Assembly: GCA_034440575.1 (NCBI GenBank)
Contig: JAOTOL010001319.1
Coordinates: forward strand, 574,501 to 638,500
Source: Imbricaverruca yamaguchii
Lineage: Eukaryota > Arthropoda > Thecostraca > Neoverrucidae
Direction: 5' to 3'
DNA: 64,000 bases
In this document: piece by piece, positions 42,746-54,440 of the stretch
How the letters are laid out: each line of letters begins with the position of its first letter
How positions within the stretch are numbered: the first letter of the stretch is position 1
The notes under the pieces: model-generated
Seen by the model: only the letters and a program-made list of their open reading frames with translations
Database searches by the model: none
Told to the model about the DNA's origin: nothing
Made by a program: the position numbers and the translations under genes

Positions 42746-43894
42746 GTGTCCGAGAGCGGCCAGCTGGCGAGCGCAGGCGGCGACCCGGCGGCGGCCGACA
42801 CAGCCGCGGAGAAAGCGGTCCGCACGGCCGAGATGTCCGCCTCCTCTGCAGACTCGCTTCCGGGACGGCTGGACGGGCGTGGGTGGGTGGGTGGCGGCGG
42901 CCGCCTGTTGAACGCCGTCGGGTGTCGCGTGCAGAGGACGCGCCGACGGGTCGCGTCCTCACTCTGTCGTCCCTCCTCCCACACTCTGCAGCGCGGGGAC
43001 GTCGGTCAGCCGGTCCAGACCACACAAAAGACGCACCTGGGACGGTAGAATGTCCCTAGACGTAAAATCACCTTAGATGTGACTTTTCAGGTCCAGTGGC
43101 GCTCCGAAATGTCCCCGGTTTTGCGTGCAGTGGCTCTTCAGGAACAGGGTAGCGTGGGACAAGGAGCGATGCGTAGGGTTTGGTGTCGCCCTCCGGGGAG
43201 AAGTGTAGGGCCAACTGCTTTGGATGACAGACACGACGCCTAGTCGTTTTGCTACGCATTTCCGTTGCCGATAAGCCATAGAATACTTGATCTTCATATA
43301 AAGAGTATAAATATGGAGGTACTCGGAAAGGTCTCTGTGTCCCAACCCCGGGACAGAGTGCCATATCTGACTGAGAAAGTGTTTTCTTGGGAGCAAGATG
43401 CACGAGATAGTAAATAAGAAGGCAACTAATGTAAAGACGATGCATTCAAACACGCAAATACTACGGTCCTGAAAGTCGGAACAGCGCAACATGAAATCTC
43501 GTCTTATGCATGCTTGCAGAATTCATACATAATGCAATACCCATGGACGCATGAGTTGCGGAAAATGGCCAAGTGCGAACACTTCTCGGAGACAAAATCC
43601 TCGGCTGTCCGAACACAAGTCCGCGGCGTGACAGCCTGAAGTCAAGAATAGAAACATTCGCAGTCCTGCTTCGAGCTCGGTCTGTTTATCTCCACGACAA
43701 AAACCGCCAACACACGGCTTCTGGCTCTCGTCGGGGCCAGCGCCCGGCTTGCGAGCCGAGCGTGGGCCGAGAGCGCACTGAACACACGACTCGCACGGCA
43801 AGCGGAAGAGCATGCTACACGCAGAGCATCTCGCGGAATGATCAGCGTGACGGAGGTTCGGAACAGAGCTCACAACACCGCAACGTGTCTGTTG
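42746..43894. other. CpG-rich block then unassigned sequence
   Basis: GC-rich to about 43030, with ORFs up to 176 codons that run out of the 14 bp array. The rest is ordinary sequence with no recognised feature. Confidence 0.3.
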
Positions 43895-44003
43895 TCGTGA
43901 CACGTTGGGTCGTCCTGATCATGGTGTCACGACGTCATGATCGGGACGACGTCGTCATGACGTCGTCACCAATCATGGCGTTGTAATGACGTCATGATCG
44001 GGT
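43895..44003. repeat. Cluster of TGACGTCA-like palindromes
   Basis: GACGTCATGATCGGG occurs twice (near 43933 and 43988). Between the copies TGACGTCG, CGACGTCG and TCATGACG motifs alternate. It resembles a decayed palindromic mini-array; TGACGTCA is the CRE consensus, but binding is not shown. Confidence 0.6.
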
Positions 44004-44291
44004 TCTTTTTTTTTGTGTTTTGGGGGGGGGGGGACTCCCCCAACCTCAGCACCTTGGACACGAGCATGAGGCCGTTCCTCCCGCCCGCGCATCACGTCAC
44101 GTCACGCGACAGACAGCGCCGCCGGACGACTGCAAACAAGAGGATGTGCTGTTTGCGTTCAGGGCCAGCTCTGAAGCGTTTGTTGTAAATAGCAAGCTGA
44201 CGTATCCTCGCGAAAATGCCCACGAAATCGTGTCCAAGACCGATGATCGGTCATGTATCGGTAAAGCTTGATGTGTTACTATTATAATCAG
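44004..44291. other. Unassigned sequence with G run
   Basis: A T run then a G run (44012-44033); nothing else recognised. Confidence 0.3.
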
Positions 44292-44480
44292 TCATGTCAT
44301 GGAGTAGCTTGATGTGTCAGCACTGGAATTGCACCCCCCCCACCCCCCCCCAAAAAAATGTGGGGGGGGGCTATGAACAATTCGTCCAGAACCAGCCGTG
44401 AGGGAGAGTTGGAATAAATCGCTGGGGAGAGCTGGTACATGTTCCAGCCGTTCCAATTCTCCACCACCACGGGGTACCAT
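44292..44480 (-). mobile_element. Dispersed repeat R2, copy 1
   Basis: The reverse complement of this segment aligns with 60337-60500, sharing TTTATTCCAACTCTCC and GGTACCCC. Identity by eye is roughly three quarters over 110 bases. A low-complexity insertion (C tract, A run, G tract, 44334-44370, able to form a C/G hairpin) interrupts this copy only. No coding domain recognised. Confidence 0.7.
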
Positions 44481-45322
44481 CTACACGAGAAGATGGCCCG
44501 GCAGGCTAGAGGGCTCCACACCAGATGAGGGGCCACGTGGAGGCGGGAGCCTGCGGAAGGGCAGTCACACCACGCCCACTCCCGCTGTCACGGATCGCGA
44601 CGCTCCATGTCTCCCTGGAGGATTTCATGTCCCACCCGTACGATAGCGCCGTTCGCTGGAGTTGCCCTGCTTTATCTCATATCCCGATGTTTGATAGTCG
44701 GGATACCAGATTGCTGCTCTTTGAACTTGAAACATTGGGATATCGGCTGATTCAACTTCAAAACCTGTACTTTCTCATGTTGTTGTCATTCAAATATATT
44801 TATCTTGAGACATGGAGGCTGATTCTCCAACTCCTCCCGCTCTCCAATACATATTAAAGACACGCATTAAGGACATACGTACACGTTTTTGTCTTTGAGG
44901 GAAAGCGCTCCACCTCAACGCCTTGTCCGTTGACGAAAAATGATACTACCCCATATGTAATTTTTGGTGTGGAATAATGCATAATGTTGCGGACCATTAT
45001 TGCAGCGCGCGGACATTTCGAAGAAAGACGCTTGAAGATATTTTAGATCGTAATTGACGCTTGCAGAACACATAGGTTGCAGATTTCATTTGCATTTAAA
45101 TATGCCATAGCATCGCTGATTAAAATATTCGGTGAACCTTCCTTTGCTCTGGCGCCCAGGCTCATGTAGAAATACGCATAAATACCAAGGGGAAGCAGAA
45201 GCAAGCCACACCAAACATTATAAGTTAATCAAGATTAGACTTGGGGGATATATGAGTGGAGCAGGCGGGTTCCCCAGTGCGCCAATCTATCTACTTTAGC
45301 CTATAGGCTAAACCCTATAGGC
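44481..45322. other. Unassigned AT-rich sequence
   Basis: No ORF with a domain and no tandem array. Confidence 0.35.
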
Positions 45323-45356
45323 TGTAGCTGCACCAGATACATTTGGTGCAGCTACA
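45323..45356. other. Perfect 13 bp hairpin
   Basis: TGTAGCTGCACCA (45323-45335) pairs with TGGTGCAGCTACA (45344-45356) around an 8-base loop. Just upstream AGCCTATAGGCT and CCTATAGG are further palindromes (45298-45322). This could be the end of a palindromic transposon. Confidence 0.75.
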
Positions 45357-45477
45357 CCGACAATCCAAGATCGACATCAGACGCGATACTTTGAACTGCG
45401 CGAACAGACAACGGCGCATCGGAGAAGCAGCTGCCGGCTGCCAGCTCTCGCTGGACACGTCAGTGTGGGCGGCCGCC

Positions 45478-45925
45478 GGTCGGGACAGTGGACACCGGTC
45501 TGGACAGTGGATACCGGTCGGGACAGTAGACACCGGTCGGGACAGTAGACACCGGTCGGGACAGTGGACACCGGTCGGGACAGGGACACGGTGGACACCG
45601 GTCGGGACAGTGGACACGGTCGGGACAGTGGACACCGGTGGGACAGTGGACACCGGTCGGGACAGTGGACACCGGTCGGGACAGTGGACACCGGTCGGGA
45701 CAGTGGACACCGGTCGGGACAGTGGACACCGGTCGGGACAGTGGACACCGGTCGGGACAGTGGACACCGGTCGGGACAGTGGACACCGGTCGGGACAGTG
45801 GACACCGGTCGGGACAGTGGACACGGTGGAAGTGGACACCGGTCGGGACAGTGGACGCGGGGGACCGGTCGGGACAGTGGCCCGGTCGGACAGTGGACGC
45901 GGTCGGGACAGTGGACACGGTGATG
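45478..45925. repeat. Minisatellite, 19 bp unit, about 24 copies
   Basis: GGGACAGTGGACACCGGTC is almost invariant from 45640 to 45830. The edges have partial units (GGGACAGGGACACGG near 45577, GTGGAAGTGGACACC near 45825). Confidence 0.97.
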
Positions 45926-45930
45926 GGTGG

Positions 45931-46080
45931 ACGTGACGCGGGGGCCGTGATGCTGTTGTGACGTGACGCGGGGGCCGTGATGCTGTTGTGACGTGACGCG
46001 GGGGCCGTGATGCTGTTGTGACGTGACGCGGGGGCCGTGATGCTGTTGTGACGTGACGCGGGGGCCATGGTGCTGGCGCA
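45931..46080. repeat. Minisatellite, 30 bp unit, 5 near-perfect copies
   Basis: ACGTGACGCGGGGGCCGTGA followed by TGCTGTTGTG, repeated at exactly 30 bases. The last copy has CCATGGTGCTGG. It abuts the 19 bp array and is followed within 70 bases by the GGT-rich array. Confidence 0.96.
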
Positions 46081-46147
46081 TGTGTACAGTCCGACGGGCC
46101 GGAATGTGCCAGCTGTGCGGCGGCCGGTGTCTGGTCCGCAGACTGAG

Positions 46148-46835
46148 AGGTGTCAGGTGGGGTGGTGGTGGTGGTGGTGGTGGGGTGGTGGGGTGGTGGT
46201 GGTGGTGGTGGTGGTGGTGGTGGTGGTGGTGGGGTGAGGTAGTGGTGGGGTGGTGGGAGGGGAAGGCTGAGAGGCGTCAAATGGATGTGGGGGTGGTTGT
46301 GGTGGTGGTGGTGGTGGTGGGGTGGTGGGAGGGGAGGCTGCGAGGCGTCAGATGAGGTGGGGTGGTGGTGGTGGTGGTGGTGGTGAGGGGGGGGGAGGCT
46401 GAGAGGTATTAGATGGGGTGGGGTGGTGGTGGAAAGGCAGGCTGAGAGGCGTAGGTGGTGGTGGGATGGGAGGGAGGCTGAGAGGCGTCAGAGCGGGGGG
46501 GTGGTGGGGCCGGAGGGGAGGCTGAGAGGCGTCAGATGGAGTGAGTGGTGGTGGGTGGGGAAGCTGAACCGTCAGATTGGGTGGGTGGTAGTGGTGGTGG
46601 GAGGTATCAGATGGGTGGGTGGTGGTGGAAGGAAATGGAGGTGTGAGAGGCGTCAGATGAGGTAGGGTGGTGGTGGGTGGGGGAAGCTGATAGGCGTTAG
46701 ATGGCATGGGGTGATGGTGGGAGGGGAGGCTGAGCCGTAAGATGGGGTTGGTCGTGGTGGGGAAGGTTTAGATGCGTCAAATGGGGTGGGGTGGTGGTGA
46801 GAGGCGTCAGATGGGGTAGGGTGGTGGTGGGATGG
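46148..46835. repeat. GGT-rich composite array
   Basis: Variable-length (GGT)n tracts alternate with the block GAGGCTGAGAGGCGTCAGAT, which recurs about 10 times with changes. Units are about 45-70 bases because the GGT tract length varies. The G-rich strand is a candidate for G-quadruplex formation. Confidence 0.92.
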
Positions 46836-47299
46836 GCCTCACCTGTTGGACATCTTCGCTGGGGGTCACATGATTTCATGTGCGTAGCCGCTGAGTTTGG
46901 ATAGAGGGAGGTAACGAGAAGGTTCTTAGGTGGACTTTTCCCTACAACGCCATATGAGCTGCATAGGCGCAATGCTAAGCTTCACGAGATTTCAGCGCGG
47001 GGAGTGACCTGGCGTCCTCGTAGAACCAAATGAATGGGAACTCATCAACGAACTTTGTTCGTGTGTGTGTGGTGGGGGGGGGGGGGCGGGCTTGATGTGT
47101 CACCTCATATCAAAGCGTCTCCTCGTGCGCTGCTATCAGTACCACATGCAGAAGTGTGCACCGCCCAGCCGGGTACGGTAGCGGACATCTTCAGGCAGTC
47201 CCGGCCGGTGCCACCATCTCGGCTGTTCGACAACGTTCGCGGGCGTTCGCAGCGGCCGTCGTTCGGCTGCGACGCAGCGCCGCATCAACCGACACTCCC
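46836..47299. other. Unassigned sequence with G run
   Basis: A G run lies at about 47071-47086. ORFs of the next array begin here without any domain. Confidence 0.3.
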
Positions 47300-47925
47300 G
47301 ACGCTCCCGGCCTCCCCGCCGTCGCCACGCTCCCGGCCTCCCCACCGTCGCCACGCTCCCGGCCTCCCCACCGTCGCCCCGTCCCGGCCTCCCCACCATC
47401 GCCACGCTCCCGGCCTCCCCACCGTCGCCACGCTCCCGGCCTCCCGCGCCTTCTCCGGCCCCCCACCTCGCCACGCCGGCCTCCCGCCTCCCACCATCGC
47501 CACGCTCCCAGCCTCCCCACCGTCGCCACGCTCCCAGCCTCCCCGCCGTTGCCACGCTCCCGGCCTCCCCGCCGTCGCCACGCTCCCGGCCTCCCCGCCG
47601 TCGCCACGCTCCCGGCCTCCCCGCCGTCGCCACGCTCCCGGCCTCCCCGCCGTCGCCACGCTCCCGGCCTCCCCACCGTCGCCACGCTCCCGGCCTCCCC
47701 ACCGTCGCCACGCTCCCGGCCTCCCCGCCGTCGCCACGCTCCCGGCCTCCCCGCCGTCGCCACGCTCCCGGCCTCCCCACCGTCGCCACGCTCCCGGCCT
47801 CCCCGCCGTCGCCACGCTCCCGGCCTCCCCACCACCGCCACGCTCCCGGCCTCCCCACCATCGCCACGCTCCCGGCCTCCCCACCGTCGCCACGCTCCCG
47901 GCCTCCCCACCATCGCCACGCTCCT
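47300..47925. repeat. Satellite array, 26 bp unit, about 24 copies
   Basis: CGCTCCCGGCCTCCCC followed by GCCGTCGCCA or ACCGTCGCCA. Variation is mostly at one position (G/A before CCGTCG). The stretch 47440-47510 is disturbed. Because no stop occurs in the unit, four ORFs of over 200 codons overlap on both strands. Confidence 0.96.
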
Positions 47926-48654
47926 CAGACGCTCATTCGGAGCGGCAATTAGCCATTCATTTTCATCAGGCGGCAAGTGGTGGTGGAGACGGGGCGTGCA
48001 GCGCGCAGCCGGGGTGTTCTCCCCGGACGTTTCGCCGCGCAGACGGCGCCAGTCAATGGCCACTTGTGCTGGTCTGCTGCCGTGGAGAGGTGGAAACGGA
48101 GGAGGCGCGGGGGACAGAGATGCGAGACAGGACGGCTGAACTAAAAACATAGGGGCGAGAGAGAGAGAGAGAGAGAGAGGGGGGGAGGGGAGAGTGCTGA
48201 TTAGCAGAAATTATCTTTAAATGAGTTGCTTCACGTGAATAAAAACTGTCGCAAGTGAGCGAGCACACAGTGCGGGCACACGTCGCCCCCGCTGACTAAG
48301 CTCGGCCGACTGCCAGGTCGGCGACACACGGGCAACCTGCGTGCGGCGAGCCCGGGTGTAGGCGGCGCACCTCACCTATCTGCCGCGACCGCAACACGGC
48401 GGAGGAAGCACAAAAGCTGGCAACGCGCCAACAAGAGAAACTGCACCACATCGCCGGACCGGGCAGCGATATCGTCGGGCGTCGGCGCCGGCCGCGTCTT
48501 GACACGGCGCGCGCGCCGCCACCGCACCGGCACCACCCGCCCAGCGGCGCCGTGTTTGTCTCGGCGGACGCGCCGCTGCCCGGTCGTCCGGGGGTCGTCA
48601 AATTAAGCGTTCGCTGCGGACGGACATCGGACACGCGAGCCGCGCTGTGGCGAC
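47926..48654. other. Unassigned sequence with (GA)n and CpG-rich part
   Basis: (GA)n at about 48149-48180. From 48270 the DNA is CpG-rich. No domain in any ORF. Confidence 0.3.
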
Positions 48655-49095
48655 CCCGCGCCACGGCGACCGCACGGCGACCGCTCGGCGACCGCTCGGC
48701 GACCGCTCGGCGACGGCGCACGGCGACCGCTCGGCGACCGCTCGGCGACCGCTCGGCGACCGCTCGGCGACCGCTCGCTCGGCGACCGCTCGGCGACCGC
48801 TCGGCGACCGCTCGGCGACCGCTCGGCGACCGCTCGGCGACCGCTCGGCGACCGCTCGGCGACCGCTCGGCGACCGCTCGGCGACCGCTCGGCGACCGCT
48901 CGGCGACCGCTCGGCGACCGCTCGGCGACCGCTCGGCGACCGCTCGGCGACCGCTCGGCGACCGCTCGGCGACCGCACGGCGACCGCTCGGCGACCGCTC
49001 GGCGACCGCTCGGCGACCGCACGGCGACCGCTCGGCGACCGCTCGGCGACCGCTCGGCGACCGCTCGGCGACCGCTCGGCGACCGCTCGGCGCGG
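48655..49095. repeat. Minisatellite, 11 bp unit (CGGCGACCGCT), about 40 copies
   Basis: The unit is nearly invariant; a T to A change (CGACCGCACGG) appears in about five units, and one unit is cut near 48778. An 11-base period cycles all three frames and yet no stop arises, giving ORFs of over 180 codons on both strands. Confidence 0.97.
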
Positions 49096-49388
49096 GCGCG
49101 GCTCCGTCGTAACCTGCCGCTTCCACGCGGGGGGTGGGAGGTGGAGGGGGGGGGGGGTCGCATCTGGCTCTCGCGCGGCAGCGAGAACGAATGGTCGGCC
49201 ACCGCCGCCGGCCGCCATACGAAACAAGGTCGCCACTTCTCGTCGGCATTACGCCGTTGCGAGACGAAGTGGTGCCCGCGGCGTCCGGCCGCCCGGCTGC
49301 AGTCGGAGCGACATCTGGCGCGCAATTTTGGCGCCTCGAGCGGAGCTAGCGAGACAGCGCGCGGCGGGCACCAGCTCTACTGTTTGAT
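49096..49388. other. GC-rich flank
   Basis: A G run (about 49147-49156); nothing else recognised. Confidence 0.3.
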
Positions 49389-49622
49389 ATGTATGCATCT
49401 ATGTATGTATGTATGTGTGTATGTATGTTGTTGTTGTTGTTTTGTTGTTGTTGTTATGTATTTGTTGTTGTTGTATGTATGTATGTATGTATGTATGTAT
49501 GTATGTATGTATGTATGTATGTATGTATGTATGTATGTATGTATGTATGTATGTATGTATGTATGCATGTATGCATGTATGTATGTATGTATGTGTGTGC
49601 ATGTATGTCTGTATGCGTATGT
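49389..49622. repeat. (ATGT)n microsatellite with internal (TTG)n
   Basis: (ATGT)n fills 49473-49564 almost perfectly. An imperfect TGT/TTG segment lies at 49425-49470. Confidence 0.96.
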
Positions 49623-50600
49623 CATGCACGTACCGGCCCCTTAAGCCTCGTTCTTTGCTTGCCGGCGTCTCTCATCTTCCCTCTCTCGCTTGCTTGATAT
49701 CACCGGATGCCACACAAGTCGGTTTTACCGTAGCCCTTTCTTTTACCGAGCAAATATCTAGCGGATGGCACTCTGCCTCTGCTAATGACACAAAAGTCGT
49801 GAGCACCCCTCGCGGCTCCGCTGAGGGCGGGGGGGGAGTGCAGGTCACGACTGCCCGAGACGCCGGCTGCCAGACTGCTGATCAGACTGACCAGACTGAC
49901 CAGACTGCTGCCGAGTGGTCGGCATGCGCAGCAGGCTTGTCGAGGACTCCCGTCGGATAGCGGACGGTTGTGTCTACCAGTCGGACACAGTGTTGCAACC
50001 TCAGCTCCGGGTAGATAGCGTACCGTACACGGACCGTGGGCAGGCCACTCCTTGGGTCACACAGTCGAAACATGCGTGCGATTAGGCAGGGGCTTGCTGT
50101 GGTCAAATAAGGGCGTGTATGTGTGCAATGAGATTCCCGGAGGTCCAGTCGGCCAACGCAACACCCAAAGTCGACTGTACGAGTATCGTTGGCATATCGC
50201 GACCCGCATTATGCTGTGACAAAGCCTTGGATGCGACGGCACATGCATGAGGGTATGACAGGGAGTCACTTGCACAATGACTATCGTGGCTGACACGACT
50301 GGGGCGACGACGCTCACCACAGTTCTCAGCTGGAGACGACCTGAGCGCCGAACTGTGTCAGGCCCGCCACAGGAGCCTGCAGTCCTGCTCCCGGCACACG
50401 AGCATTCTGGGTCGGTTTTCGAGGGTGCGCAAGGTAAACGTTGTGTGCCCATGCCTGGAGCGAGCGTGATGCTGATCAGACACTTTCTTCAATGAAGGTG
50501 CTCAAATGTACCGTAAGTATATAATTTCCTCGTGCAAATTTTCTCCTCTTCTAGGCTGACCTGTTATTTCCCCCATATATGAATATAGGCACAAGAAAAA
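49623..50600. other. Unassigned sequence
   Basis: A small CAGACTGAC repeat lies at 49879-49909 (about 3 copies). ORFs without domain. Confidence 0.3.
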
Positions 50601-52835
50601 ACTTCACTGACTGACTGACCGACCTCACTGACTAGAAATAAAAAAGTTTATATATATATAGTTTTTTTAATTCCCCTACCCATTAATAGGTAGGCAGGAG
50701 TACCCTTCTTTTACGTGCGACCCAATTACGTTAAATTCCAAGGGTGAGAGGTAGGTCGTGGTAAGCAAATCAAGGCAGGTCACACCGCTGCCCGCTCCTG
50801 TTTCTTGCTGGACAGATCCTGCCACCAGATATTAGTAAAAGATGTCCCTGAAGCCCTCTCAGACAATTAGCAATGCTAGTAACGTCTTCGAGTTACTATA
50901 TATTGCCAGTTTTCTTTCATATTTAATGCCCAGAGCCGACGGAGATCACGTGCTTAAGATGCAAATTGTTGCGTACTAGAACCTGAAATGAACGCAATTA
51001 AAACAATGATAAACTAAGATACTTAATTCCTCCAATGGAGATATGCGGATAGTTCATCCACTAAGGCTTATACATATTTCTTCTTTTACAAATATGTCTA
51101 AAACTACAAGTTACTTCAATCAACAAAAACAATACTTCCAAAAGCCGACTGAAACTTACGTAACTTCGTGTCAAGCCAACCAAAATGTGCACCTGTGAAA
51201 AAGCAACACAAAAACAACTACTTGAACTGCGCGTGTGGAGCACATGGTCTCCAGCGGACAAGAAGCACATTGAGAACGCTTGTTTGTGAGTAGATGGGGG
51301 AGGGGATGCCGAGTTCATTACGGTAAAACTAAGACGATCAGGTTGCGACGATTAGACGATACGGTAAGACTGAGATGATCAGCTCTCCCTGCATTGCTTG
51401 GGGAAATATATGTTCAGTTAGTGGGGAAACAGGAAGGATGGGAAGTGTTCTGAATGTACGGAGCCTTCCGATCACAGCTCATCGTCTGGATGAGTATGTA
51501 ACCAATCTGCATCAGTTCATGGAACTGCCGAGATGATTATTCAATTGATGAACCAACTCTTGCTGACACAACTAATTCCGACTGTTCGATGTCAGCAATG
51601 CAACCAGCTGACTGCAACTGGCGTCACTAAAGGGCATGTGTGCGGATTCAGTGACGATGCCGGGAGTTTCTTGGGGTGGGGATGGGAGAGTTGATGGAGA
51701 TGTCAATTAAGGACCAATTCATTGCCATCAGGAGGGACATGTCTGGACAGTTTATTGTCCACAATCTCCAACAGCATATTGTGCCATTTACAGGAGAAGT
51801 CAGTCCGATGGAGGCATTAATTCAAGGCCGTTTCCAGTATTTTTCGCTTGTAAGGATGAGGTGCTGATTCATGGGTGCCATCTGGGAAATTGTATGGGTG
51901 GGGAGGTGCTGATTGAGGGATGCCATGGATTATTTCTCAAGGCAATGAAGGTGCTGATTCAGGATTGTCGCCAGAAAAATGTCTGAAAATAGAGAAGTGT
52001 TGGAAGTAGTGGACACCAGAGAAATGATCGATGATGCAGGGGCATTTCGTAGGCTGTGTTCATGGATTATGAAGGGCCAACCTAGAGGGTGTCTCCGGGG
52101 ATCTGTTTCGAGGTGGCGGTGGTGGCAGTGCCGATATCCAGGGGCGTTGCGAAGACCCAGACGACACAACGGAGGAGACGCTGGCTCGTGGGCTTCGCCG
52201 GGAGTTCTCTCGCGGAGGTGACGGAGGTTCTGCAACACATCACGTTAGACCAACGCGAGGCGCCAGATTGGATCGTCTCCATAGCGCAGTTTACCCCCAA
52301 TAAATATGCAGGGCGGCAGCCTGGCGGTGTTGTGTCTGCCCTTGCGCGGGCGCTGTGGCGGGGAGGCGCGCGCACCTGGAGCGCGCCTTTGTGTTGGTCT
52401 GCGCCTCGGGCGATGGGTGGCGCGCCGGCGCCGGCACCGGCCGCAGCGGTGATCGGCAATCCGTGCGTGGATCTTCCCCTGGTCGTGGTGACCCTGCTGA
52501 TGCTGCTGTTGGAATGCGGTGCAAGGTGGGCAGCAAGGCAATCTCGGGCACATGGGAGAAAACGGAAGTGAATGAAGTTACAAATGGACCGATTGGTTGA
52601 AGGGGTAAAACTCATTGGAGCGTATACCTATTGATATTATACAAGCAGAACTACTCATTCTATGTCGTTTACTTATTACTATGCATACCCGGTGCCGCCC
52701 CTGCCAACACTGCGCAATTGGTCAACGTGCGTCCAGACAGTGAAACGGACAAGGTAAGACTAGGTAAGACAGGGAAAAGGCGAACACGGTAAGACAGAGC
52801 CGAACCGAACAGAGCGAGGCAGGCGCGCAGCTAAG
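50601..52835. other. Long unassigned stretch
   Basis: Mostly AT-rich to 52080. A loosely repeated phrase AGGTGCTGATTCA occurs near 51859, 51905 and 51949. From 52100 the sequence is GC-richer with a 160-codon plus-strand and a 177-codon minus-strand ORF, neither with a recognised domain. No tandem array, SINE or RNA. Confidence 0.3.
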
Positions 52836-52990
52836 GAGGTTATGACCTGTGGAGATTACGACCGCTTAGGGTGTGTCGAATTTGTGGAGGTTATGAGCTG
52901 TGGAGGTTATGAGCTTTGGAGGTTATGAGCTGTGGAGGTTATGAGCTGTGGAGGTTATGAGCTGTGGAGGTTATGAGCTGTGAAGGTCAT
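52836..52990. repeat. Minisatellite, 16 bp unit, about 8 copies
   Basis: GGAGGTTATGAGCTGT is repeated, with more diverged copies at the left (GGTTATGACCTGTGGAG). Confidence 0.94.
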
Positions 52991-53959
52991 GATACATTGT
53001 CCTCCCCGAGCTCCCTCAGTGTCGCCGACTATGTCCAATACCTGACGCCGTGCGGTTTCACAAGGCCAAGAAGCTGTTGCACAAACACTCTGGGTGTGTG
53101 TTGGAGAAGCTCTCAGTGGTCTGGTCTCCGAGTACACACAGAGACGTGGCGGGAGCCGAGGCTGCCCAGTGTCCATGCCCCCACCCCCACCCCACCCCCG
53201 GCGGCAGAATATCGGCTGCTGAAACGCTTGGCCGTTCATCAATGCACTGAGCTGCAACAACAAGGCATTCAGCTAACCTTCGCCTTGACCAAAGGCATTG
53301 AAGCTAAAGGAAATTATACACGCGGCCTTAATAAGGATTCAATTTTTATGCACGGCACAACGTCAGACATTCGGTACTTCAAAGTGAAGGACTGAAGTAT
53401 GCAATGTGTCTGACGATGCGCCGTTCACGAACATGTAATCATTATTAAAACTGCATTCAGATTCTCCTATAGCTTTATGCTCCGAAGGTCAAACGAAAAT
53501 CAATTGAATACCCTTAATCATTGCGATCATTTTGTTTGCTGGGGTTCTCCACCGCTAATGGCGTAGCAAGTACTAGGCAATACGTGCGTAAAACCCGCCA
53601 GTGTGGCTGTCTGTACAAGAGCTCATGGTGTAATCACGAGGTTTGCTCCTGCAGCAGGACACCCCTAGCGCAACAATTGCGCTACCGATGTCGAACGACC
53701 ACGTCACAACCGTTTTACGACCAAATTCCGAGAACTACACGGGACAGCCGGATTCCCGCATCCAGGCATTGGTCTGATTCGCAGACCAATGTGGTCTGCA
53801 ATGTGAAACCGGATCTGGAAGGTCAGCCAAAGAAGTAAGCAAAAACGTTTCGAGTTGCTCTGAAAATTCAAGGATGGAGCTACATCCTGCCACTCGCTGC
53901 ACGCCCCTGTCTATCGCAGACCAGAAGTTAGGTGGTCAGAGTTAACCCCCTCCACCCAC
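52991..53959. other. Unassigned sequence
   Basis: A plus-strand ORF (52964-53395, 143 codons) overlaps the end of the array and shows no domain. A CCCCCACCCCCACCCC tract lies near 53177-53195. Confidence 0.3.
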
Positions 53960-54055
53960 TGATTTTGTGGGCAACTGGTTCAGTGTACAGAGTGCAACCA
54001 AGAAGGGCCCTTGTGGCTCATAGATGCACTAATCTTTTATGTCTTTATGCCTTTA
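53960..54055 (+). mobile_element. LINE 3' UTR fragment, second copy
   Basis: This plus-strand stretch is almost identical over about 90 bases to the reverse complement of 4790-4885 (GGGCAACTGGTTCAGTGTAC and GAAGGGCCCTTGTGGCTCAT are shared exactly). It ends with TTTTATGTCTTTATGCCTTTA, the same tail type. No reverse-transcriptase coding sequence precedes it, so the copy is 5'-truncated inside the 3' UTR. Confidence 0.88.
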
Positions 54056-54265
54056 TTTGCGAGCGGTAGGAAATTCTGCCACACTGTCAGCATTATCGGG
54101 GAGAAGGTGAACTTGGTCCCGGGACGAACATCAGCACCTCGCATGAAGGAGCCTTCTTGGCCAAATTATACTGCTACCCTTAAACACGTGCCGACAAAAG
54201 ATATCCACCTGGAGGCTCAGTCTGGAAACGACCAGCTAAAGTGGTGTTTGAAACGACCATGGACC
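54056..54265. other. Unassigned spacer
   Basis: Nothing recognised. Confidence 0.3.
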
Positions 54266-54440
54266 GACTCGCCGAGTCCGTGTCACCCACGGGGGTGAGG
54301 CCCCGACCCGCCGACCCCATGTAACTCACGGGAGTGGTAGCCCCGACCCATGGAGTTCATGTCACCAACGGGGTGGGGCCCCGACCTGGCGAGTCCATTT
54401 CACCCACGGGGGTGGGGCTCCGACTAGCCAAGTCCACCTC
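54266..54440. repeat. Degenerate minisatellite, about 38-40 bp unit, 4 copies
   Basis: Units share GCCCCGACC...CATGTCACC...ACGGGGGTGGGG with many substitutions, so this is an old array. Confidence 0.8.

Noticed and set aside
48655..49095. Telomeric or interstitial telomere repeat
   Set aside because: The unit CGGCGACCGCT does not resemble TTAGGG, TTAGG or related telomere motifs.
52089..52571. 160-codon ORF with a hydrophobic Leu/Val stretch near the C-terminus
   Set aside because: The hydrophobic run is short, an overlapping 177-codon reverse ORF exists, and no family is recognisable.
53960..54055. Conserved non-coding element shared with 4790-4885
   Set aside because: The similarity is explained by both being 3' ends of one LINE family.
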